A stretch of 20,606 nt of DNA from Rhizophagus sp. LPA8_4_AMF (GCA_021464525.1 JADRCO010001289.1:1-20606), one strand, 5' to 3'; counted from the stretch's first letter, positions 1-9,524 are shown. Numbers and translations are program-made. Notes: generated by a model not told the origin, from the sequence alone.

Positions 1-860
1 TTTTTTTTTTTTTTTTTTTTTTTTTTGTCCTTTAATAATGATTTTTACTATTTTTTTTTTTATAATTTTTCTTTATAATTTATTTATTTTTTTTATACAC
101 ATAATTTATATATATATATATAATTGTTATTTATTAGGGATCGGATCGGGAGAGGGTGATCAGATCGGTGTTGCGGGACTACAATAGGCGCATTTTTTCC
201 CGTTTTTTATTTATTTTCTTTGTTAATTTTTTCTTTTATTTATTTTATCTATTCATTTGTAAATGATTATTATCGGCCAGTAGCTGCAACATTTTTTCGT
301 CTTTTTGGGATTAGTGCTGCGAAATAATTGAAATTAATATAAATATTATTTGTTTGAATAAATAGTATTTTTATATAATTTTTAGTTACAACAAATATAA
401 ATAAATTTAATTAGTATAGTTATAATATAATTTAAATATTGTTCCTTTTTATTATTAATCATAATTATTAATTCTATTAAAAAAAAATTTATATATAATG
501 TTACTGTATCTCTTACATATAATAATATCATACTATTATGCATCAATTTTTCTATAAATATAATACGTAATATTGTTAATGCTGAAATATATCCAGGAAA
601 TATTTGAAGGTAAACCACCTAAACAACGTAAAAAAAGATTACATAAAGAAAGGTAAACGCTTTATCATTATAACAAAAAGCGAAAGACCAAACATAAAAT
701 AGGTACAATATAAATCTTATAGATGAGTATCATCAACATTAGCATAAATTAATCCTGTTACAACGCAACTGGTTACAGCTAGTTATATTAAAATAAAAGA
801 AATAATAAATTCTACAAAGTTCTTTTCCAACTTTGGACATGACTTTAAATAAAAATAAAT
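1..860. other. AT-rich spacer with one small GC-richer island
   Basis: No convincing gene is visible. The stretch starts with a run of 26 T and has a short TA repeat near 109-122. A GC-richer patch at about 136-194 (GGATCGGATCGGGAGAGGG and following) stands out sharply from its surroundings; I do not recognise it. At 575-652 a 25-codon frame beginning MLKYIQEIF and ending in a very basic run could be a last-exon remnant, but it is too short to support. Confidence 0.5.
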
Positions 861-1358
861 GTTGAATGATTTTTTTTTTTAATTTTTTAATAACCATTAT
901 TTTTATTTAAAATAAATTCAATTGAAACAAATACCTAGAAATATGGGACTTTTTTTTATAAACCATGATTATATTAATTTTTAAATAATATTTTAATGAA
1001 AACTATAAATTAATTACTAGCCAATCATTTTTGAAAATTATGAAAGTTTAGATTTTGTTTCGTCAAATCATAAAATATTATGAGGAATAATTAGTTATTA
1101 TTGTATCTATTAAATATAGAAATTTGTCATACATAAATTATATTTGCCAAAATACCATATTCAATTTGGTAACCGTATTTGAAGGCTGAAACAAAAAATA
1201 TTTCTTATTTTATCAAATACTGCGCCTAAAGGTCACAAAATCAATTTTTGGTGATACAACGCGAGGTTTGATCGACAATTTGCATTTTACCAATTTATTT
1301 CGGAGTCTGCATGAACGAACTTAAACATAATTCATTCATCCCTTCTCATTATTAAATT
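860..1358 (+). promoter_or_regulatory. Promoter region of kinase gene 1
   Basis: This region aligns by eye with the regions upstream of the two other kinase genes (6769-7011 and 19725-20122). Two boxes are the best conserved: TACTGCGCCT at 1218-1227 (141 bp before the ATG) and GAACGAACTT at 1313-1322 (36 bp from its end to the ATG). Between them TTTGCATTTTAC is shared with gene 3 but missing from gene 2. A further shared block, GTTTCGTCAAAT, lies near 1058. That these are regulatory sites is inferred from conservation only; one or both could lie in the 5' UTR. Confidence 0.55.
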
Positions 1359-3642
1359 ATGTCTACTCTTCGTTATGAATTAATTTATGCTACTATTAAT
1401 AGAGCAGATACTTTAATAGATGTTGATATTTTTAATGATATACACAAACACTTTGAATTTAAAAAACAAACAGTTCTTGCTGATAAATTTCTTACAAATG
1501 ATGAAAAAACTTATGCAATAAGATTTTTAACTAAAGATTATGATCGAGATAAACTTATGGAAAATGATGGTACAAAAAGAATTTGTGAAAATTGTAACCA
1601 AGAATGTTTGGCTACATTATATTGTGACTATTGTATTCGAAAATATTTAAAAGAAAATTTTTCAAATTGGACGTCTGGAAATGATGATATTGATAATTTA
1701 ATACAGAAATGTCAAATGGAAGCACTTGCACCAAATATGATAGTTGAATGGATCCCATACAGCAATTTGAAAAATATTAAATATTTAATAAAAGATGAAT
1801 TCACCGAAATCTATACAGCAGACTGGATTGGTGGAATATATGATGAATGGGATTCTAAAAAACTACAATTAAAAAGAATTGAAGGACCTAAAATACAAAA
1901 TCCAGTGGTAAAAGTAGTGCTTAAAAAACTAGAAAATGTCAAAAGTGCAAATAAAAGTTGGTTTGAAGAGGTTTGTATAATTATATTTTTAACTTATTTA
2001 TGAAATTTAGAGATTTTCCTATTAACAATATCATGTTGTCATTTAGGCTAAATCATATTTAACTATAAGTAATAAAAGGACAGAAATTGTTCGATGTTAT
2101 GGTTTAACACAAAATCCATTAAATGAAAATTATTTGCTTGTGATGGCGAAAATGGATATAGATTTAAGAAAATATTTGCAACAAAACCATAATCAACTTA
2201 CATGGAAAGAGAGAATTAAAATTGTTTATGAAATAGTTCTTACACTCTACTATATTCATAAAGAGAAAGCTATACATAGAGATTTACATTCTGGAAATAT
2301 ATTATATTTACAATTGAATGATTATTGGTATATTAGCGATCTTGGATTTTGTGGACCTGCTAATAAATCATCAAAAAGTATATATGGAAATCTTCCATAT
2401 TTAGCGCCCGAAGTTATTATTGGAAGGGAATATACTTTTGCATCTAATATTTATAGTGTTGCAATTCTTATGTGGGAAATTTCATCCGGACAACCACCAT
2501 TTATAAATTATGAACATGATTATGATCTTGCAATGAATATTATTAATGGTATAAGACCAAAAATTATTCCAGGAACTCCATTAGTATATAAAGATTTAAT
2601 GAAAGAATGTTGGGATGCTGACCCATCAAAAAGGCCCGATGCTTATGCACTTTTGAAAAAAATAGAAAAAATTAATTTTGATTATCAAAATATGTCAAAT
2701 GAATTATTTCAATCAGAAATCGATAACTTAGAAATAAGTAAGGCTAGTAACTTAGAAACAAATTATACAAGTAGCAGACTATTTACGAGTAAAATTCATA
2801 ACTTTGAAAATCTACCTGAACCAAGAAATGCAACAGAAGGTACGTTATAAGTAATAATATAATTCTTTTTCACTTATTTTAAAATAAATTGACATTATTA
2901 TTTCTTATAATAGAAGAACAAGAAGGTATAAATTAAAATTTCTTTCCTCTATCCATTATTAATAATAATTTGATTTTTTAAACCACTTATTTTGATAATA
3001 GAATTTCATAATAAGTCAAATGATTTTAGCATTACTGATGGTAGTAAGTATTAAATAATATATTGTTGAATTATTTTCATAATAATGTTTATAACTTTAA
3101 TATTTTGTTTTCAGTTAATGATTTGGACGGGTCAAATAAGAAGAATGGTAACAAACCATCAAAAGTAGTTAATATTTTTAGAGGTAATATTATCAATTAT
3201 ATATTAGAAGTAATAAATTGAAATTGAGTTTAACATTAAATCAAAATTCTAATTTTAGCTGGCAGTAAAAGATTATCTAAAGTATTTAAAAAGTTGCAAA
3301 TAAATTCAAATAGTAAGTAAATAAGTGAATGAATTATCGTTGTATCGTTTCATTTATTAAACGTGGCGCATTTAAAAATTTAGATGACGAAAAAGAAATA
3401 ATTCAAAAGGGGCAAGATATTGATATTGATGGTAGGCAAAAATTTACATAATAATAATTAATTTTTACATTATTTTTAATTCCGTTTATTCATTCTCTTA
3501 TAGATGATGACGAAATATATAAGGATCCAAATCTTCATTCAAAAGAGCAAGATGGATTAATACTCAATGGTAAATTTTTAAAAATAAAATAAATTTCTTT
3601 TATTAATTTATTAATTTGTTATTTATTTTATCTTTAGATTGA
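1359..3642 (+). CDS. Protein kinase-like gene 1 (Cys-rich leader, TKL-like kinase domain, microexon tail)
   Basis: Proposed exons: 1359-1970, 2047-2839, 2914-2925, 3002-3043, 3115-3183, 3259-3312, 3384-3431, 3504-3569, 3638-3642; 1701 nt, 566 residues. Introns are 68-76 bp with GT..AG ends; the first has a weak donor, GTTTGT. The ATG is the first in frame and matches both paralogues. Residues 76-92 carry CxxC-x3-C-x5-C-x2-C, a likely zinc-binding knuckle. The kinase core follows: VVLK (Lys189), HRDLHSGN (Asp283, Asn288), SDLG in place of DFG (Asp302), APE at 324-326. The glycine loop is degraded: paralogues have TKGGFSEIY, this copy has IKDEFTEIY. The DxYS position is also changed (SNIYS, not SDIYS). 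ATP binding may therefore be weak, and this could be a pseudokinase. Exons 3-8 encode a 97-residue polar tail. The stop is two codons earlier than in gene 2, from GGA to TGA. Substrate and pathway are unknown. Confidence 0.85.
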
Positions 3643-4110
3643 TTTTAAGTTATCTCTTGATAAATTAACAATGTTATTTAATATTTTAAATTTTTATCAT
3701 TCATTTATACTTTATTTTGAATTATTTAAACACTAAGATTAGAGTAGTAAATTGGTTTACAGGATTCTTAGTTTGTAATTTAAATAAATATCAATTACTA
3801 AATATATAAATTATCAATAAAGATACATGTATTTATCTCACCGTTACAACCATGTATGTTAAATTTGACAAAAAGTTTTAAAATATAAAATATATTATGG
3901 AATAAACATTTGTAGTATCGTAACAAACATTTCATTCGTTTACAAAAAATTAAAAAATCTGACAGACGGAATATCTGACAAGTAACGTGATATTTTGAAT
4001 ATTAAACAGTTATTAAAATGTCAGATCGCATATATTTTAGTTTATTCAACTTTAACGTACATTTTTTTCACTATACAATTCAACCTTTTATTTTCGACCA
4101 TGTTTGAACT
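3643..4110. repeat. 3' flank of kinase gene 1, duplicated downstream of gene 2
   Basis: About 3704-3787 is nearly identical to 9359-9438 behind gene 2. Both read TTTATTTTGAATTATTTAAA, then CACTAAGAyTAGAGTAGTAAA, then GATTCTTAGTTTGTAATTTA. A diverged distal part (CCGTTACAAC near 3840) matches 9472 and 19227. The block probably holds the 3' UTR and poly(A) region of the duplicated unit, which would explain its conservation. AATAAAG near 3816 is a possible poly(A) signal. Nothing else is seen to 4110. Confidence 0.6.
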
Positions 4111-4178
4111 AAATCATTTCGTATCTCAATAAAGGAAATACGTTTACCATAAAAAAAAAAAAAAATCATTTCGTATCT
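4111..4178 (+). mobile_element. Tiny poly(A) retro-insertion with 16-bp target duplication
   Basis: AAATCATTTCGTATCT occurs at 4111-4126 and again, exactly, at 4163-4178. Between the copies lie 24 bp (CAATAAAGGAAATACGTTTA and CCAT) followed by 12 further A. The insert thus has an AATAAA signal about 17 bp before a poly(A) tail, and the whole is flanked by a direct repeat. This is what a severely 5'-truncated mRNA or LINE 3' end looks like after target-primed reverse transcription. Three of the A residues in the duplication are ambiguous, so its safe length is 13-16 bp. Confidence 0.7.
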
Positions 4179-4238
4179 ACAGAGCTATATATATAGAGGT
4201 CATGTGCAGTTAAATATTAGCTCTACGCATTTCTTCAG

Positions 4239-4798
4239 GGCCGGCACTATGTAATTGCTGGTCAGTGTTATAAAAAGGAAATGAACTACATTTTTTTTTT
4301 TTTTAGGCTCATTCTACGTAAATAACCTGCCCTGACCTTTTATGTATAGCTCGGCAGCACTCTATATAATTAATTAAGTATAAAATAATGACGCTACAGA
4401 GACAATAACATTAACGGCAATTAGAAAACATGTCATGTACGCTGACCCTTGTGTGTAGCGTACGGTGCTTTTTTGCGACGTACGTATGGTTGCACTGAGT
4501 GTACTGTACGTACATACATGGCAAATAAATAATATATTAACTCAAAACGTACGTACGTATGAAAAAAATAAGGCAACTATGCAACACTTCGTAACCATGA
4601 TTTCCACTGCGTACCATCAAAAAATGTCCGAAAAATCACGTGATGTTTTTATCACCGGCATCACGCCCTCCACTTTTCGTTTTTTCACTAAATATTCTGG
4701 GAACTTAAAATTTTCTCAGTAGTGAAAAATCTATTCGTCACTTGCCATATGTCACATGTGCGCCACACTTAATGCCAGCAAAATCTGTAATGCCGGCC
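4239..4798. repeat. Weak imperfect inverted repeat around a GC-richer island; possible decayed DNA transposon
   Basis: GGCCGGCA (4239-4246) followed by a TTGCTGG block and GTG by 4267 is mirrored at 4765-4798, whose reverse complement starts GGCCGGCA and also contains TTTGCTGG and AAGTG. The arms match only with gaps. CAGGGCCGGC at the left end resembles some hAT-family termini, but I find no 8-bp target duplication. The interior is clearly richer in GC than the surrounding DNA and has no convincing coding frame. Confidence 0.25.
4459..4559. repeat. Cluster of CGTACG / ACGTACGT palindromes
   Basis: CGTACG at 4459-4464, ACGTACGTA at 4478-4486, GTACGTAC at 4506-4513 and ACGTACGTACGTA at 4547-4559; a further TACGTACGTAC lies at 4868-4878. 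Such a density of a CpG-containing palindrome is striking in DNA this AT-rich. It may be a short ACGT microsatellite that has decayed, or a cluster of protein-binding sites; the sequence does not say which. Confidence 0.5.
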
Positions 4799-4879
4799 AT
4801 TTCGTGACATTTTTGATGGGAATCATGGCCGTGTTGTATCGTTATACACTTATACATATGGTTAATATACGTACGTACA

Positions 4880-6213
4880 AAAATATGTTTGTCATGTTGT
4901 ACAATCACAAAATCAACGTATAGTGCACATCACTATACACTACATACATAGGTGTTTATACATAACATCTTTTCTATATAATCTAACATTAAAAAATATT
5001 TTTCGATAGAGCTGATCATTGAAATTATTTTATGACAAATACATTATTGCATCATTTATTAGTTTCTATAAATTTAAAAGAATCGATTCTTCAGTTTTTA
5101 AATTACAGTATGTTAGTTTATGAAGCAAGCTTTTTTCTATAAACATTTTGATCAAAAATTAAGTTTTTGATCGAATTTCAAAATCAAATTTGATTTTTTT
5201 AAGTAAAATTTGCTATAAAAATATTTAAGTATAAAATTATTATTTTTTTTTGAATGAATAGACTCATATAAGAAAAAAGATACTATGTATCTCCCATGTA
5301 TGTTATCGCACTTTTACGAAGTAAGAATACAACTTACTCAATTATTTATCGATTTGTTTTATTTTATTTTTATTTGTTTGAATAAAATAAATTCAAGTTG
5401 TGTTATAGCTTAATTTTATCACTTTTACGCTCTCATACACAAATTATAGGATCGGACCACACAACAATAATTATCTTTTTAGGACTAAGTCTTAGAAGAA
5501 GTATAAATTCATTACAATGTTTGCGTTTATTTTGTAAAGATACGATCAATAAATATAAATATGAACTTCAAAATTTTAGAGCACGAAAATAATAAATTTG
5601 GTTTAATATAGAAATAAATATTTCTTGCTTTTATGAATGAATCTAACATGTAAATGGTTCCACGTGAAATATCAGAATTAAATAAAAAATACTTACCGTA
5701 AATAAACTTTTAACACAAACTGATTGATTACAAATTTCGATTTTCATTGGTGAATATAGCTCAATTTTTTTGTCTGTAATCTATACGGGATGAGTATATT
5801 CATTCATCATTCATTGATCTAATTAGTTCAAAACCCGGTTACATAATCAACGATTTTGTGATAAAAATAAAGCAGCCCTTCACACGAAAGAATTTATCAA
5901 ATTTTTATGGAAGGGACTTGACGAGCGATAACTTGGAATTATAAAAATTTACGATTATGTTTTTCTATCTTGATTTAATAAAGGAAGAATTTGATTAAAT
6001 TTATTAAAATTATTAAATGTGGAACGAAAAAATTTTAACGTGATAACTTCTAGCTGCTACGCTAATAACGCCAATATTGTAAGTTTAGATGAAAAATAAA
6101 AAAAATTTGAATTTATAAAAATTGTAGTGTAATTTTAATAGTGTAATTTTATAATGAATTATAATAAAAATATTTTAAAATTCTTATTTAATTAAATTAT
6201 GCTTATTATTTAG
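4880..6213. other. Spacer without a supported gene
   Basis: AT-rich DNA. A frame at 5398-5592 and another from about 5788 to 5943 stay open for 50-65 codons but show no recognised motif and have no ATG start or firm splice context. A donor-like GTAAGT at 6079-6084 could be the 5' splice site that once paired with the acceptor at 6211-6213 of the recombinase exon, but I cannot read a convincing coding frame before it. Confidence 0.4.
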
Positions 6214-6383
6214 GCGCTGGTTTAGAAACTGTTCTAGCGCTTGGCAATTGGTCAAGTAACTCGGTCTATCAACGCTTTTATCAAAGGGGAATTAAATTGA
6301 TGTTAGAACGAAATCGGGTTTCGTTTCTGAAGCACGCACTGGACAACTTAGAGATTGATTTTTTTCTCCGCAGTAGCACGTGA
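6214..6383 (+). pseudogene. C-terminal exon of a tyrosine recombinase (relic)
   Basis: An acceptor-like TTTAG ends at 6213. From 6216 the frame stays open for 55 codons to TGA at 6381-6383. It contains ETVLALGNWSSNSVYQRFY, which fits the last motif of tyrosine recombinases (LGxW-S-x3-V-x3-Y), the final Tyr of the quoted string being the likely nucleophile. It then continues with a basic helix-like stretch. Base composition is richer in GC than the surroundings, as expected of coding DNA. No upstream exons with the R..HxxR residues were found, so this is a fragment. The family could be a DIRS- or Crypton-like element or another recombinase-bearing transposon; the fragment is too short to decide. 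The last codons and the stop lie inside the MITE-like element starting at 6376, so the original C-terminus was probably lost to that insertion. Confidence 0.6.
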
Positions 6384-6484
6384 TTATACTTGTCCGCAGT
6401 TATGATATTTGATTTTGTAAAATGTAGAATTTATGAAATGCATTTTAAAAATCAATGAATAACGTAGGACAAGTATAATCACGT
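6376..6484. mobile_element. Foldback MITE-like element, about 110 bp
   Basis: GCACGTGATTATACTTGTCC at 6376-6395 is mirrored at 6467-6484, where GGACAAGTATAATCACG is its exact reverse complement over 17 bp. The similarity of the arms continues inward (GATTTTgtAAAATG against GATTTTTAAAATG), so most of the element can fold on itself. It has no coding capacity. A clear target duplication was not found. Confidence 0.7.
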
Positions 6485-6617
6485 TCCCCCCAGTAGATTT
6501 CCCCCGTCCTAAAAGAGTTTTATTTATGAGGTATAGTCTATATATAATTAATTGTTAATTTGATCAGTGATTATGTAATAATGATGTAATTTTTAAGTTC
6601 CAATAAAATAGTTGTTA

Positions 6618-6690
6618 GCACGTGATATACTTGTCCTACGTTATTCGTTGATTTTAATATGCATTTCATAAATTACATTTTACAAAATGA
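6618..6690. mobile_element. Second, degenerate copy of the foldback element
   Basis: GCACGTGATATACTTGTCCT from 6618, followed by ACGTTATTCGTTGATTTT, closely matches the reverse complement of the right arm of the element at 6376-6484, with small indels, on through GCATTTCATAAATTACATTT and TACAAAAT. Beyond about 6690 similarity fades; the other arm is eroded. The copy lies only about 330 bp before the ATG of kinase gene 2, where the promoter similarity shared by genes 1 and 3 breaks off. Confidence 0.65.
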
Positions 6691-6768
6691 TTTTATTCAT
6701 GTACGTCTACTTTATGTAATTAAATTAGGTTAAACTTACATAATAGATTAATATAATTACACAACCAC

Positions 6769-7011
6769 TTTGAAAGTTAGATTTTTTTTGTTTCGTCAAA
6801 TAAAATGTTAATCAATATGAATCAAAGAATAAATAATATTTATTTAATAAAGTAACGATATAAAGTTTGTCACACAAATTATATTTTCTATTAATTTTAA
6901 AATACCGTACTTCGTATATACTGCGCCTTCGCAAAATTTAATTCATATGGTGGTCGGCGTGAACGAACTTGAAACCCAATTCTTTCTTTCCTTTAATTTA
7001 TTAATTACATT
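6769..7011 (+). promoter_or_regulatory. Promoter region of kinase gene 2
   Basis: Shares GTTTCGTCAAAT (near 6790), TACTGCGCCT (6919-6928) and GAACGAACTT (6961-6970; 41 bp from its end to the ATG) with gene 1. The distance from the first box to the ATG is 93 bp, shorter than in gene 1 (141) or gene 3 (115), because the TTTGATCxxCAATTTGCATTTTAC block of the other two is missing. A CTTTCTTTCCTTT pyrimidine tract precedes the ATG. Confidence 0.55.
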
Positions 7012-9300
7012 ATGTCCACTCTTCGATTTGAATTAATTAATTCAACAATTAATAGAATATTTACATTATTAGATACTAGTATTTACAATGATATACACAA
7101 ACAATATGAATTTAAAAAACAAATAGTTCATGCTGATAAAATTCTTACAAATGATGAAAAAACTGAAGCAATAAGATTATTAACTAGAAATTATGATCGA
7201 AATAAAGTTATTTATAATTTAGGAACAAAAAGAATTTGTGAAAATTGTAACCAAGAATGTTTGGCTACATTATATTGTGAATATTGTGTTCGAAATTATT
7301 TAAAAGAAAAATTTTCAAATTGGACATCTGGAAATGATGATATTGATAACTTAATCCAGAAATGTCAAATGGAAGCACTTATGCCAACTATGATAGTTGA
7401 ATGGATCCCACATAGTAATTTAGAAAATACTAAATATTTAACAAAAGGCGGATTTTCTGAAATATATACAGCAAATTGGATTAATGGAAGATATTATGAA
7501 TGGGATTTTAAAAATCAACAATTAATAAGAGAAGGAACTATTGGAGTAATACTTAAAGGATTAGAAGATGTTAAAAGTGCAAATCAACGTTGGTTTGAAG
7601 AGGTCTGTATAATTTATTATTCTAAATTTTATAAAATTAAGATGATTTCTTATATTAACACTGACCATTTCGATAAATATTGTCTTTTAGGCTAAATCAC
7701 ATTTGACTATAGGCAATAAATGGGCAAGTATTGTTAAATGTTTTGGTTTAACACAAGATATGTCAAATGGAAAGTACATGCTTGTAATGGGAAAAATGGA
7801 TATAGATTTAAGAAAATATTTACCACAAAATCATAATCAACTTACATGGAAGGAGAGAATTAAAATTACATTTGAAATAATTAGAGCACTTCAAGATATT
7901 CAAAAGGAGAAAGCAATTCATAAAGATTTGCATTCTGGAAATATATTATATTCACAACATCAAGATTATTGGTATATTAGCGATCTTGGATTTTGTGGAC
8001 CTGCTGGTAAATCATCAAAAACTGTATATGGAAATCTTCCTTATATAGCGCCTGAAGTTATTGATGGAAGAGGACATACTTTTGCATCTGATATTTATAG
8101 TATTGCAATGCTAATGTGGGAAATTTCATCTGGACAACCACCATTTATAAATTATGAACATGAAAATGATATTGTAATGAATATTATTAACGGTATAAGG
8201 CCAAAAATTGTGCCAGGAACTCCATTAGAATATAAAAATTTAATGAAAGAATGTTGGGATGCTGATCCATTAAAAAGACCTGACGCTTATACACTTTGGA
8301 AAAAAATGAGAAGAATTAATCTAGATTATCAAAATATGTCAGATGAATTATTCAAATCCGAAATGGATAATTTAGAAATGAATAAAGTAAAAGAAAATTA
8401 TACAAGTAGCAGATTATTTACAAGTAAAATTCACAACTTTGGAAATTTACCTGAACCAAGAAATGCAACAGAAGGTATAAGTGTATAATATTTTATTAAT
8501 GAATGTATTTATTTTAAATATATTGTTAACGTTAATTTTTTTTATTATTAATAGAAGAACAAGAAGGTATAACCGTATAAATAATAATTTCTACCATTTT
8601 TTGGTTACTATAATAATTTATACTTTATTTTACTACTAATAGTGTTTCATAGTAAATTGTATGATTTTAACATTCCTAACAATAGTAAGTATTTATTAAC
8701 ATTACAGCGTTGAATTATCGTATAATGATGTTTAATAATAGATATTTGTTTTAGTTGACGATATTAATAAATCAAATAAGCAGAACAGCAAATCATCAAA
8801 AGTAATTACTATTTTTAGAGGTAATGTATTTTAATTATTGTCAAATCGAGATTGATTTATATATTAAATTTATATCTTAATTTTAGATAGTAATAAAAAA
8901 TTATCTAAATTATTTAAAAAGTTGCAAATAAATTCAAATAGTAAGTAAATTTCTAACAAATAAAATCATTATTATATCAATTTCATTTATTAAACGCGAC
9001 TTTTATTAAAATTTAGATGATGAAAAAGAAATAACTCAACAACAAATAAAAAGGCAAAATATTAAAGTCGAGGGTAGGTGAAATTAATTTTACACAATAA
9101 TAAATAATTCTTATACTATTTTAATTATGTTTGTTATTTTATAGATGATGACGATATATATAATAATCCAAATCTTCATTCAAAAGAACAAGATGAATTG
9201 GAAATTCCTGATGGTAAGTTCTTAAATAAAATAGAATATCAAATTTCTTTTCAGAGAAATTAAATAATTTGTTAATTTTTTATCTTTAGACGGATTTTAA
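7012..9300 (+). CDS. Protein kinase-like gene 2, paralogue of gene 1
   Basis: Proposed exons: 7012-7602, 7691-8474, 8555-8566, 8643-8684, 8755-8820, 8887-8940, 9017-9073, 9145-9213, 9290-9300; 1686 nt, 561 residues. Every boundary matches gene 1 in position and phase, which is the main support for the model. The Cys-rich knuckle is at residues 76-92. The glycine loop is TKGGFSEIY (near 145-152), the ATP lysine is Lys182 (GVILK), and the catalytic loop is HKDLHSGN (Asp276, Asn281), so Arg of HRD is replaced by Lys. SDLG has Asp295; the activation segment runs to GNLPYIAPE; SDIYS is intact. This copy thus has a better nucleotide loop than gene 1 but a non-RD catalytic loop. Seven residues are missing before the ATP lysine relative to gene 1. 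If the exon 2 donor (GTATAA) is not used, the protein stops after GISV, giving a tail-less kinase. Likely a TKL-type Ser/Thr kinase; the target is unknown. Confidence 0.88.
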
Positions 9301-9357
9301 ATTGACTTTTATAAATCAAATTATATTATTTTATATTTCAAATTTTTATTATTTATA

Positions 9358-9524
9358 TATACTTTATTTTGAATTATTTAAACACTAAGACTAGAGTAGT
9401 AAAATTTTATACAAGATTCTTAGTTTGTAATTTATATAATTATGTAATAAAGTTTAATAACCATTATTAATCGTTACAAAAATTATAATTTGAATTTAGA
9501 CGAAAAATAATAATTTTATGGAAA
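9358..9524. repeat. 3' flank of kinase gene 2, copy of the block after gene 1
   Basis: The proximal part (to about 9438) matches 3704-3787. The distal part (9419-9524; CTTAGTTTGTAA, then CGTTACAA and GAATTTAGACGAAAAATAAT) matches 19133-19280 strongly, down to TTTTATGG near 9515. These shared blocks define the 3' edge of the duplicated kinase unit. Confidence 0.65.

Noticed and set aside
1..26. Run of 26 T at the window start as a functional signal
   Set aside because: Homopolymers of similar size occur elsewhere in the window; the run is cut by the edge and cannot be interpreted.
382..618. 78-codon minus-strand frame
   Set aside because: Hydrophobic Ile/Leu/Tyr/Asn-rich product expected from random AT-rich DNA; no motif, no ATG and no splice context.
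4465..4722. 85-codon plus-strand frame over the ACGT palindromes
   Set aside because: Starts at a TTG within a repeat cluster, has no recognised motif, and its open length is explained by the higher GC content of the island.
5398..5592. 64-codon plus-strand frame, possible last exon after a GTTATAG acceptor
   Set aside because: No family resemblance and no upstream exon could be found; starts at a non-ATG codon.
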